From: Oscillospiraceae bacterium | GTDB taxonomy: Bacteria; Bacillota; Clostridia; Oscillospirales; Oscillospiraceae | Reading direction: 5' to 3' | Assembly: GCA_009783555.1 (NCBI GenBank) | Contig: WRDH01000009.1 | Location: 1 to 64,000 of the forward strand | DNA length: 64,000 nucleotides | Shown here: positions 14,732 through 22,678 of the stretch, piece by piece | Layout of the letters: each line of letters begins with the position of its first letter | Numbering within the stretch: the first letter of the stretch is position 1 | The notes under the pieces: model-generated | Told to the model about the DNA's origin: nothing | What the model saw: the letters and a program-made list of their open reading frames with translations, nothing else | The model's database searches: none | Translations under genes and position numbers: made by a program

Positions 14732-17590
14732 CTACCCTATCTGTGTGTTCTCCAAAAAAGGAAACTGCACCTCATTTTCAATCATTAAACTTAACGCTCT
14801 CTCACAATCAAATGCCTCCAGCGCAAAAATAATCTCATTCAAAATCCGGTCAGCGTCCTCGCCATATGTAAAATCTATGTGCGGTGTAAGAAGCTCCAAT
14901 GCGCTGTCGCGGTCAAAGTTTTCAGCGGCGGTTTTTGCTTCGTCAATTACCTGCGCGAGCTTTGATATATCAGCAGTATCTTTTGGTTGTTCATCGTTTT
15001 TTTGGAATACAGTATCTAAGTTTTCCATAAGCTCAACCAACGCAGACCGGAAATGCGGGTAATGCTCATCGCAATGGCTTTGATCACTTTCCATAGCTGC
15101 ACGTTCAAGCGAAGTTGCTTGATTTCCCAATGCCGTTGCACCGATATTTTTTAACACACTTTTTAATCCGTGTACCTCAACAGTGAAGGATTTCAGGTCG
15201 GTGTCTATAAACCGGTTCATTTTTTCAATTCTTTCAGGTAACAACCGGACTGTGAGTTTTACAGTATCTATGTATACATCCTGTAAACCGCTCATAGCAT
15301 CCAATGCGGAATCTACGTTGAGAGCAGGGATAGTTTTTAGAGCGGAAAGTTGGGAGTCGAAGGTGGAAAGTTGGATGTCAGGGTGTTCTACTTCGTCATG
15401 GCGGACTCGATCCGCCATCCCCCCCGGATATGCGTTTTGTTCAGGAGATTGCTGGAACACAAGAGAACCGTCCCCTGTCTTATCAACTGTTCCTGTTTCC
15501 TTTTGGCGCTTCGCTTCTTCCAGTACTTCGGGTGATTGCTTGTCACGAATCAGAGTGTTCAAAACGTTGTTGAGTTGTCTTGTGTCTATCGGTTTTGAGA
15601 TGAAGTTATCAAAGCCGTTATCAAGAAATATTTCGGCTTGCCCTGCAATAGCATTTGCGGTCAATGCGACAACCGGATGTGAATACCCCGACTCACGGAT
15701 AAGTTTTGTGGTCTCCATACCGTCCATTCCCGGCATCATGTGATCCATGAATATGATGTCGTACTGATTGCCGGCACGAACCAAATCAAGCGCATCATAA
15801 CCACTCATAACAGTCTCGATCGTTAACCCGTACGGCTTCATAAGCCCATTAGCCACAAACAGATTGGCATCCACATCATCAACAATCAATACGCTGCCAT
15901 ACGGCATATATTCACGTTCAATCTCTGCTCTTTGTACTTTACCGGTGAATTTGAAGTTTTGCAGATTCTTCGCCAACTCCTTGCCGATTACACCACTGCC
16001 GTCCGGTTGCTGAAGCAAGTAAATTGTAAAGGTTGAACCTTCGCCGGGTTGACTTTCCGCCTCTATCCTGCCGTTCATCATCTCGATAAGGTCTTTTGTA
16101 ATGCTCATGCCGAGTCCGCTACCTTCAGTCATTCGATTAGCATCCCGGTTGAACATTGAATATTCATCATACAGAGCCTTTAGCTGCTCTTCCGTCATGC
16201 CCTGTCCTGTGTCACGAATTGTAAATATAAGAGTAATGCCATCATCGGCAGGTTGAGAACTAACTTCAAATGTCACGCTGCCCTGGTTTGTATACTTAAT
16301 GGCATTTGACAGTATATTATTCAATATTTGTTTGATGCGGAGTTCATCGCCGAACAAGGATGACGGTAGGGTTTCGGAAACTTTTATATTAAACTCTATA
16401 GGTTTGACACCGATACGCATGATGTTTAGCCGTACGGTATCGTTGATTAAGCTGGCTGTTTCGTATTTTATCGGTAATAATTCAAGTTTTCCCGTTTCGA
16501 TTTTGGAAAGGTCCAATATATCATTGATAATTCCTAAAAGTGTTTTTCCGGAGTTTCCTATCCTTTCAAAAGAGTCTATTGTCTCAGGAGAATGACCTTC
16601 ACGGCTTAACTCTATATCAGAAATCCCTATAATCGCATTCATAGGAGTTCTGATTTCATGTGACATTGTCGCGAGAAAATTACTTTTGCTTTTATTAGCG
16701 TCCTCTGCAGCAATCTGAGCCTCAACGGTAGCAGTTATTTCGGATAAATCAATGTACATACCATCGGCATCACCGGCGAGCTTGTCAGAGATTATCCTGA
16801 AGTATTTCGTCCCGTCTTCACTGCTGATTTCAGTAACCGCCTCATAAAAACCATCAGCATCAAGCATATCCGCAAACATGGACTTCATCCTTTTTTCGGC
16901 TATCAAATCAACTAAAGGCTGTCCGATGGCATACTCTTTGTTCGGACAACGAAAGAAGTCCGCCATTTGATCGGATAGATACATTATCTTTCTGTCTTTA
17001 TCGGTAATTGCCACCATATCGGGCGTACTGCGTAAAAGAGAGGAAAATGCCGCAAGCGCACGTTCAGAGCGTCCTTCTTTTGACGCAACATTGTATGTTT
17101 GAATTAACATTAGTATAGAGCCGTACAGAGTCATTATAAACTGATTGAAGAAACGAAAGTGGTTGAGCCATTCAAAACGCGGAAACATGATGGATATGGC
17201 GAGAATATTTATGCAAAGAGACACCGCTAAAAATATCAAAAGCAGTTTAAAGTCCTTCAGCACGGAAAGGGTTCCGACAATCAGAAAAACGAAGAAAAAA
17301 TAGAAGCTCAATTCCTGCAAATAAGAAGCTACCAAAAGAAATATGATATTTGCAAAAATGCTGATATAAAGAGGCACATATCGCGAGCGGGGAAGTAGAA
17401 AATATACTGACATGATAATTGCGAAAATCGGAACACCCGCCAATATACTGATTAAAGTATGACGCATATCGGTATCGAAAAACAGGGCTTCAACCAGTAA
17501 AAGCAATCCGTAAATCATAAAAATGCCTGAAGTAGCAATCACCCAGCTCTTTGAAATACGACGTTTTTTCTTAACTTGTTCTTTTTCCAT
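14732..17590 (-). CDS. Membrane-bound hybrid sensor histidine kinase (PAS-HisKA-HATPase-REC-HPt)
   Basis: 952 residues. About six transmembrane segments (16-36, 46-66, 72-90, 93-111, 114-134, 150-166), a PAS domain (about 180-290), HisKA with TMSHEIRTPMNAI (phospho-His 311), HATPase with NNILSNAIKY, DTGQGM and GSGLGMSI, a receiver (VLIVDDVDANLF; IIFMDHMMPGMDG), and a C-terminal HPt with EVHGLKSVLKNIG (His about 807). The linker at about 697-751 is encoded by repeat-derived sequence. The catalytic core and receiver closely resemble the kinase at 58910-63430, so the two are paralogues. The ligand is unknown. GGAG precedes the ATG; the lipid kinase gene is 29 bases upstream. Confidence 0.93.
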   Translation of the reverse strand: MEKEQVKKKRRISKSWVIATSGIFMIYGLLLLVEALFFDTDMRHTLISILAGVPIFAIIMSVYFLLPRSRYVPLYISIFANIIFLLVASYLQELSFYFFFVFLIVGTLSVLKDFKLLLIFLAVSLCINILAISIMFPRFEWLNHFRFFNQFIMTLYGSILMLIQTYNVASKEGRSERALAAFSSLLRSTPDMVAITDKDRKIMYLSDQMADFFRCPNKEYAIGQPLVDLIAEKRMKSMFADMLDADGFYEAVTEISSEDGTKYFRIISDKLAGDADGMYIDLSEITATVEAQIAAEDANKSKSNFLATMSHEIRTPMNAIIGISDIELSREGHSPETIDSFERIGNSGKTLLGIINDILDLSKIETGKLELLPIKYETASLINDTVRLNIMRIGVKPIEFNIKVSETLPSSLFGDELRIKQILNNILSNAIKYTNQGSVTFEVSSQPADDGITLIFTIRDTGQGMTEEQLKALYDEYSMFNRDANRMTEGSGLGMSITKDLIEMMNGRIEAESQPGEGSTFTIYLLQQPDGSGVIGKELAKNLQNFKFTGKVQRAEIEREYMPYGSVLIVDDVDANLFVANGLMKPYGLTIETVMSGYDALDLVRAGNQYDIIFMDHMMPGMDGMETTKLIRESGYSHPVVALTANAIAGQAEIFLDNGFDNFISKPIDTRQLNNVLNTLIRDKQSPEVLEEAKRQKETGTVDKTGDGSLVFQQSPEQNAYPGGMADRVRHDEVEHPDIQLSTFDSQLSALKTIPALNVDSALDAMSGLQDVYIDTVKLTVRLLPERIEKMNRFIDTDLKSFTVEVHGLKSVLKNIGATALGNQATSLERAAMESDQSHCDEHYPHFRSALVELMENLDTVFQKNDEQPKDTADISKLAQVIDEAKTAAENFDRDSALELLTPHIDFTYGEDADRILNEIIFALEAFDCERALSLMIENEVQFPFLENTQIG
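15343..15480. repeat. Cluster of dispersed-repeat sequences inside the hybrid kinase gene
   Basis: Three motifs normally seen between genes lie side by side: two GGAAAGTTGG units (15343-15376), a palindrome of the form CGTCATGGCGG...CCGCCATCC (15394-15420) and GAACCGTCCCCTGTC (15465-15479, a close copy at 33477-33492). All are translated in frame in the receiver-HPt linker, giving residues such as GGMADRVRHDEVE and TFDSQLSALK. Confidence 0.6.
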
Positions 17591-17619
17591 CTATACTAAC
17601 TCCATTCAAACCCGCAGCT

Positions 17620-18597
17620 CTAACCCTTGCTATATGCCATGTGCGAATAATCTGCAAACCCTATTCCCTCGGGTGCAAAAAATTTAATACCGCCGGAAAT
17701 CAATTCAAGCTTCATTTCGTTGGCGAGAAAGGCTTCACCGTCTATTTCAACATATAGCGGAAGCTCGCTTTGCACTTCGATTGTTCGGCATGTTTTGTGG
17801 CTGTAGTATTTTTTGTGCTTTTCAAACCGTCCGCGCTCATAATCGGGTAGTGTTGATATTAGCTTGAGAGTATTACTACCGCCGATAAAAATAACGTTGA
17901 GCTGCCCGTCATTGGGAATTGCATAGGGGTTAGGTGTCATAGCACCGCCGTTACACGGACCGTTGGAAAAGTGCATATTGCCGTATGATCCGGAGATATC
18001 CTCCCCGTCAATGGTAACTGTGTAGTTTTGATGCAAGACTTCCTTATTCATCATCGCTCTCAGACCGGCAATGGTATAAATATGCGGAGTAATCCGCTTG
18101 ACCCACTGTTTGGTGGCGCGGCGTAATATTGCATTGGCAAATAACATGGTCTGACCGATGACACCGATGTTTGCTTCATTCATTGCGTAGTTTGTGCCGC
18201 ATTTAATAATATCAACAGGGAAGGAAGGCGCAGCAGAGAGTTCTTTTATATCGCGAAAAGCCGGTTTTACATCCTCGCCGAAAGCGCGAACGAAATCATT
18301 TGCATTGCCATACGGCACGCTTGTCAGCTCTGCATTTGGAAAGTCCACCATGCCGTTGAGACAGTCAAAAAGTATCCCATCACCGCCGACTGCATAGACT
18401 CTTACCGTCTCATCGGGAGGCACGGAGAGCATGTAACGATCCACAGCAGCAATGGCATCTCTGGGATGTCGTGATGTGTATATTTTATATTCTGTTCTGC
18501 GCCCGACCGAAAAGCAGTTTTCCAAATCCATCATAATCTGCTTCCAGCTTTTGAGAGTTCTGAATGAATGCGGGTTTATGACAAAAAAATGCCTCAT
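17620..18597 (-). CDS. Diacylglycerol/sphingosine-kinase-family lipid kinase
   Basis: A 325-residue member of the DAGK catalytic (LCB5/YegS) family, which phosphorylates lipid alcohols. FVINPHSF opens the nucleotide-binding domain, AVGGDGILFDCLNGM is the GGDG-x-x-x-x-x-x-NG signature, VPYGNANDFVRAFG follows, and the C-terminal beta-sandwich (VTIDGEDISG, YVEIDGEAF) is present. The usual GGDGT has Ile instead of Thr. It is first in the operon with the hybrid kinase and regulator, hinting at a membrane-lipid signal, but that is inference. AGGAG-like AGTGTC only weakly marks the start. Confidence 0.88.
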   Translation of the reverse strand: MRHFFVINPHSFRTLKSWKQIMMDLENCFSVGRRTEYKIYTSRHPRDAIAAVDRYMLSVPPDETVRVYAVGGDGILFDCLNGMVDFPNAELTSVPYGNANDFVRAFGEDVKPAFRDIKELSAAPSFPVDIIKCGTNYAMNEANIGVIGQTMLFANAILRRATKQWVKRITPHIYTIAGLRAMMNKEVLHQNYTVTIDGEDISGSYGNMHFSNGPCNGGAMTPNPYAIPNDGQLNVIFIGGSNTLKLISTLPDYERGRFEKHKKYYSHKTCRTIEVQSELPLYVEIDGEAFLANEMKLELISGGIKFFAPEGIGFADYSHMAYSKG

Positions 18598-18767
18598 AAT
18601 TATATGACACTCCTATTTGTTAAACTACACTATACTATCATATAATGAAAAAAATTGCTTCTCAATATTTATTGCATAACATGTAAAAAAAACGACATAA
18701 CTTACCGGGGAATAGGTGTGACATTGTTATATATGGTTCAGAACTAAGGTGTTGAAGGTGTTTTCTA

Positions 18768-18796
18768 TTGACATTATGTCAGGGTGTTGATAATAT
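18768..18796 (+). promoter_or_regulatory. Promoter of the transglutaminase-like gene
   Basis: TTGACA (18768-18773), a 17-base spacer and TAATAT (18791-18796), 37 bases before the ATG at 18834. GGTGTTGA is repeated in and just upstream of the promoter (18749-18756, 18783-18790), which may be a regulator site. Confidence 0.6.
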
Positions 18797-18833
18797 TATT
18801 CAACCGATAAACTTAAGTGGTTGAGGCATTGGC

Positions 18834-20903
18834 ATGAAAAAATTCTGGTCCTCTAAAGGTAAACGGAATATAAAGCACAAACCGGTTGATAGAACAACGT
18901 TGAAAAAGTCGGTTAAGCCGGTGGTGTCAACAAGGTCGGGTATTGCAATTGAGCCGGCTGAGATTATCGAGCCGGTTGAACCGGTTGTGTTGACTAAGCC
19001 GTTTGAGTTTGGTTTGTCTGTAAACAGAAATCCCCGGACAAAAAATAGACGCGGAGCAAGAAAAAAAAGTATTGTAAAAACGATTCTTAAGAAAATATCC
19101 TTATCCGATGAACGGAAGAAAATTGCAACGGTTGCTATAGCCGCTTTTATTGTGTTCGGGGCAACCGGTTTTTTTCTGTTGAGAGTAAGCAGCGCTGCGG
19201 CGGTCAATTCGATAGTAACAATTGAAGCCGGTGACCCGATGCCGGATGCAAGTATTTTCGCAAGAAGTACAGAAGACAGAGCGGAGTACATAACAGATGT
19301 ATCGGGGATTTTGCTAAACAAGGTCGAAGACATAGATTTATCTGTTTCAGTAAATGAAATTGCCTACGATGTAATATTGCGGGTTGTGGACACCATTGCT
19401 CCGACAGCGACTCCAATTCCCCGTTTGATTGCTGTGGGAGAAACACTTTTCGCAAATGATTTCGTGATTGATGTATATGATGCGACGGAAGTTAGTGTCA
19501 CATATAAGGAACCGCCTGATTATTCTACGCTAGGGAAGCAGGAGGTTACGGTTATTCTGGAAGATGAAGGCGGCAATGTTACTGAGCTTTTGTCATGCGT
19601 ATATATATTCGATATTTCAAGCGATGGAATTATCATAGAAGCCGGCACGGATATAAGTAACATACCTATGTACAAGTTTCTGATAGAAGTAGAAGGGCTG
19701 TGCGGCATGTACGAATCTGCGCCAATCACATTTGAAAGAGATATCAGCCAATGGCAGGCAAATACAGTAGGTGTGTATGAAGTAAGTGTTCTGTTGAGTA
19801 AAACAGTATATTCATCCCATATCTCGGTTGTTGACACATCCCCGCCGACCGGACAGGCAAAGGATGTTAGTTTATGGGTCGGGCAGAAAGCAGAACCGCT
19901 TGATTTTGTCCAAGATGCGCATGATTATTCCGAGTTTACCGCACGTTTTATGACAGAGCCTGACTTTGACCTTGAAGATGTTCAGTTAGTCACCGTTATA
20001 CTCGAGGATGTTTGGAATAACGTATCAGAAATAGTTTCGACTTTGACTATTAAGCGAAGCACTACACCTCCGGAGATACGAGGGACAAAAAATCTGACTG
20101 TTTTTGTGGGTGCCAGAGTTTTGTACAGAGAAGGTGTCATTGCATGGAGCGATGCTTACGGAGAGATTGATTTCGATGTTGACAGCTCGGAGGTTAATAT
20201 TAATGTTGTCGGAAGTTATCCGGTCAAATATACTGCGGTTGATCTAAGCGGAAACCGGACAGAGGTGACGATAACAGTGTCAGTCACAGTGTATACCCCT
20301 GCCTCGGTTAATGAACTCGCCGATGCGGTATTGGCGGGAATTATAAACTCATCAATGGGTCAGACCGAAAAAGCTCGTGCAATCCATAGATGGATTCGCA
20401 ACAACATTGTCTTTGGAGCAAGTACGGAAAGGGACAGACTCAGAGCCGCACGCAACGGGCTTCAGAATAGAATTGGTGATTGTTATACTTTTTACGCTGT
20501 TTCCTCAATCATGCTTGAGCGAGCCGGTATTAATAATGTTATGATAAGACGTATACCCGGAATAAGGAGTACGAATCATTTCTGGAATCTCATTCAGATA
20601 GGCGGCGTGTGGTATCATTTCGACGCTACTCCAAGCAGATTTGGATTTAACGGGTTTATGTTCACTTCTGAGGAAGCGGCAAGAGTTTCCGCGTTACAAG
20701 GCGATTCGTTTAATTTCTTTACATACGACCCTTCATTATATCCGCAGTTAGCCGGTGCGACGGCAGGAACTCCTTCGCAGTCTGATAATAGCGACGATAG
20801 CGACGATACCGGCGAAACCGACGATGATAGCGGCGAAACCGGCGATGATACCGGTGGCGAAATCGATGGTGACACAAGTGGCGAAGCCGGTGGTGATGAA
20901 TAG
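18834..20903 (+). CDS. Membrane-anchored surface protein with Ig-like repeats and a transglutaminase-like domain
   Basis: 689 residues. A basic, Pro/Val-rich cytoplasmic tail (1-95), one transmembrane helix (about 97-117), then several bacterial Ig-like/DUF5011-type repeats (each with DxxxPxxxG...G...YxVxVxLxDxxGN features, about 120-500). The transglutaminase/protease-like fold follows, with apparent triad Cys 550 (GDCYTFY), His 582 (NHFWN) and Asp 597 (FDATPS). The last 45 residues are an Asp/Glu/Gly/Thr-rich repetitive tail (DDTGETDDDSGE). Probably acts outside the membrane on peptides or cell-wall polymers; the substrate is unknown. It ends 8 bases before the converging GHKL gene. Confidence 0.85.
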   Translation: MKKFWSSKGKRNIKHKPVDRTTLKKSVKPVVSTRSGIAIEPAEIIEPVEPVVLTKPFEFGLSVNRNPRTKNRRGARKKSIVKTILKKISLSDERKKIATVAIAAFIVFGATGFFLLRVSSAAAVNSIVTIEAGDPMPDASIFARSTEDRAEYITDVSGILLNKVEDIDLSVSVNEIAYDVILRVVDTIAPTATPIPRLIAVGETLFANDFVIDVYDATEVSVTYKEPPDYSTLGKQEVTVILEDEGGNVTELLSCVYIFDISSDGIIIEAGTDISNIPMYKFLIEVEGLCGMYESAPITFERDISQWQANTVGVYEVSVLLSKTVYSSHISVVDTSPPTGQAKDVSLWVGQKAEPLDFVQDAHDYSEFTARFMTEPDFDLEDVQLVTVILEDVWNNVSEIVSTLTIKRSTTPPEIRGTKNLTVFVGARVLYREGVIAWSDAYGEIDFDVDSSEVNINVVGSYPVKYTAVDLSGNRTEVTITVSVTVYTPASVNELADAVLAGIINSSMGQTEKARAIHRWIRNNIVFGASTERDRLRAARNGLQNRIGDCYTFYAVSSIMLERAGINNVMIRRIPGIRSTNHFWNLIQIGGVWYHFDATPSRFGFNGFMFTSEEAARVSALQGDSFNFFTYDPSLYPQLAGATAGTPSQSDNSDDSDDTGETDDDSGETGDDTGGEIDGDTSGEAGGDE

Positions 20904-20911
20904 CGGTTGAG

Positions 20912-21529
20912 TTATTTATCCTTCAAAGCGACAGTAATGGTAAACATGCTCTCGTCGCAGGTAAATTCAACCATACCGTTATAAACGACGGCAATGCGTT
21001 CGATGGTTTTTAGACCATAACCATGACCGTTTTTATTTTTGCTTGAACGGATGCCCGTCCCCTTTACTCCTGTGTCAATTCCACCCGGATAGCTGTTTTC
21101 ACAGACAATTGCCAGATATGGTTCCCGCCTTGTAACAGACAGTCTAATCAACCGCTCCACCCCCGGTGGTATCTTAGCACAAGCTTCCAATGAATTATCT
21201 GTTATATTAGTCAGGAGGCTTATCAGATCAGGTTCGGAGATGTTATGCGGGGATGCCTTTAGATTAAGTTCTACTTTTGTTTCAATAATCTGCCCCCTGC
21301 GCAATAAATCGTGGGCTACGGCGTTAATAATATAATTTTCATGAAAAGCCGCTTCCGTAATCTCACCAACTTCATCTGTGTATTTTTCAAGATAGCTTTG
21401 TGCTTCTTTAAAACGGCCGTCTTTAAGAAACACCTGCAGCATGGAGAGATGGTTTCTCATATCGTGCTTTAGTCTGTTTATTTCATGAAAATGCGTATTT
21501 AACTGCTCATAATTCTGCACATTTTCCAA
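20912..21529 (-). pseudogene. GHKL (AgrC-type) histidine kinase lacking its membrane sensor domain
   Basis: 205 residues containing the complete kinase part: coiled start, RLKHDMRNHLSML (phospho-His), LLTNITDNSLEAC (N box) and GHGYGLKTIERI (G box). AgrC-like kinases normally have about 200 residues of membrane sensor before this. Here the frame stops upstream, and the only start is a TTG at 21529 without a ribosome site, reached from a perfect 14-bp palindrome. The sensor half seems lost. A soluble kinase is possible but less likely. Its former partner regulator fragment is divergent at 21664. Confidence 0.7.
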
Positions 21530-21534
21530 CCGGT

Positions 21535-21569
21535 AATATATAATAACCCCTGCGTGGTTATTATATATT
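21535..21569. repeat. Perfect 14-bp inverted repeat with 7-base loop
   Basis: AATATATAATAACC (21535-21548), loop CCTGCGT, GGTTATTATATATT (21556-21569). It lies exactly at the broken 5' end of the GHKL kinase and just before the regulator fragment. It could be a deletion scar, a mobile-element end or an operator. Confidence 0.7.
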
Positions 21570-21663
21570 GATTAAATGCATATATCATAACGCCGTATAT
21601 AGTTATATTAAACTGGAGAGTTCTTGCAACGGCTATGATATAATGATTACCGAGGTGGGATTT

Positions 21664-21951
21664 TTGTATACAGTTGCAATCTGCGAGGATGAAGCTGCTT
21701 TGCGTGATGAGCAAGAGAGAATTTGTCGCAGTATATTGAAAAAACTTAACGTAGAACATCATATATCCGTATTTGATTCCGGTACGGGCTTTTGGGATGC
21801 CTTTATGACAGGGAAGCGGTATGATTTTATTTTATTGGATATTATGATGGATGAAACCAATGGGATGGATTTGGCAAAAAAGATAAGAGAGACACTCACA
21901 GGACAGGGGGACAGGTTTCTTGTCCCGTTGCAGATAGTCACAACCACTTGA
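21664..21951 (+). pseudogene. Truncated LytTR/AgrA-type response regulator (half a receiver domain)
   Basis: From a TTG at 21664, preceded by GAGGTGG, the frame reads YTVAICEDEAALRDEQERI and DFILLDIMMDETNGMDLAKKIRE, the first half of an AgrA-like receiver with acidic pocket and phospho-Asp. After KIRE the sequence becomes repeat-like (GACAGGGGGACAGG, then TTGTCCC) and stops at 21951. The lysine-bearing half and the LytTR DNA-binding domain are missing. Together with the sensor-less GHKL kinase this is a decayed two-component system. Confidence 0.75.
21899..21930. repeat. GGGACAGG-type dispersed repeat at the regulator breakpoint
   Basis: ACAGGACAGGGGGACAGG followed by TTTCTTGTCCC resembles the GAACCGTCCCCTGTC motif at 15465-15479 and 33477-33492 read on the other strand. 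It marks the point where the response regulator stops matching its family. Confidence 0.45.
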
Positions 21952-21976
21952 CAGACAGTACTGCATATGATACTAT
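21948..21976 (+). promoter_or_regulatory. Promoter of the second hicA-hicB pair
   Basis: TTGACA (21948-21953), a 17-base spacer and TACTAT (21971-21976). The predicted start near 21983 leaves about 22 bases before the hicA ATG. Confidence 0.6.
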
Positions 21977-22004
21977 ATCGCTGATAAACAAAAATAACGA
22001 GGTG

Positions 22005-22232
22005 ATGGCAATTCCTTCAGTTAAAAAAATAATAGAGAAGATGAAAAAACAACCACACGGCATACGGTTAGCAGAAGCAGAAAAAGTTCTTACTGCATAC
22101 GGATACCACTTTACAAGACAAAGGGGTTCACACAGAAGATACGCAAATAAAACCGGCGATTACCTAACCCTTAAAGAGCCGTTAAAAATATCATATGTAA
22201 CCGAAATACTTGAGAGGATAGGAGAGAAATAA
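22005..22232 (+). CDS. hicA: HicA-family toxin (second pair)
   Basis: A 75-residue HicA-type protein: IRLAEAEKVLTAYGYHFTRQRGSHRRYANKTG, with the catalytic-site GSH motif, then a short strand and helix ending YVTEILERIG. The start is uncertain: the ATG at 22005 directly follows GAGGTG with very short spacing, and an in-frame TTG at 21948 overlaps the -35 box and is unlikely. It is only distantly similar to the HicA at 7542-7793, which has HKPHP rather than GSHRR. It is followed 1 base later by hicB. Confidence 0.88.
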   Translation: MAIPSVKKIIEKMKKQPHGIRLAEAEKVLTAYGYHFTRQRGSHRRYANKTGDYLTLKEPLKISYVTEILERIGEK

Positions 22233-22233
22233 T

Positions 22234-22581
22234 ATGACTGTACAAGATTACATGAAACTACCATATAGTATAAATACACGCCACGTAGTAGATGAAAGTG
22301 GTTCTTATTACTTTGCAAAAGTACAGGAGCTTCCGGGATGTATGAGTGATGGTGAAACTGTTGAAGAAGTATATAATAACATTATGGAAGCAATGGAATT
22401 ATCTATAGAAGGATTATTGGAAAGCGGATTTCCCGTACCGATTCCCATTGATTCTGCAAGTTATAGCGGCAAGTTTGTTTTAAGGCTACCCAAGTCGCTT
22501 CATGCAAAACTTGCAATAGAGGCGGAGCAAGAAGGAGTATCTTTAAATCAGTACGCTTTGTACAAATTGGCACACAATTGA
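22234..22581 (+). CDS. hicB: HicB-family antitoxin (second pair)
   Basis: 115 residues. The HicB core is YYFAKVQELPGCMSDGETVEEVYNNIMEAME, with the PGC motif of the RNase-H-like fold, and GKFVLRLPKSLHAKLAIEAEQEG is the ribbon-helix-helix-type DNA-binding tail. It starts 1 base after the hicA stop with AGGAGAG upstream. Expected to neutralise HicA and repress the promoter at 21948. Confidence 0.92.
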   Translation: MTVQDYMKLPYSINTRHVVDESGSYYFAKVQELPGCMSDGETVEEVYNNIMEAMELSIEGLLESGFPVPIPIDSASYSGKFVLRLPKSLHAKLAIEAEQEGVSLNQYALYKLAHN

Positions 22582-22678
22582 TAAGAAATGGTAGTAAGTC
22601 GTATACTGTAGCAAATGAAAGCGCGGAATAAGTAAAACCCTGCGTGACGTTCGCATAAATTATCAGGAAGGATATTAC

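Noticed and set aside
15183-15743. Long forward-strand frame opposite the hybrid kinase
   Set aside because: A shadow of the kinase's codon bias; the reverse-strand domains are unambiguous.
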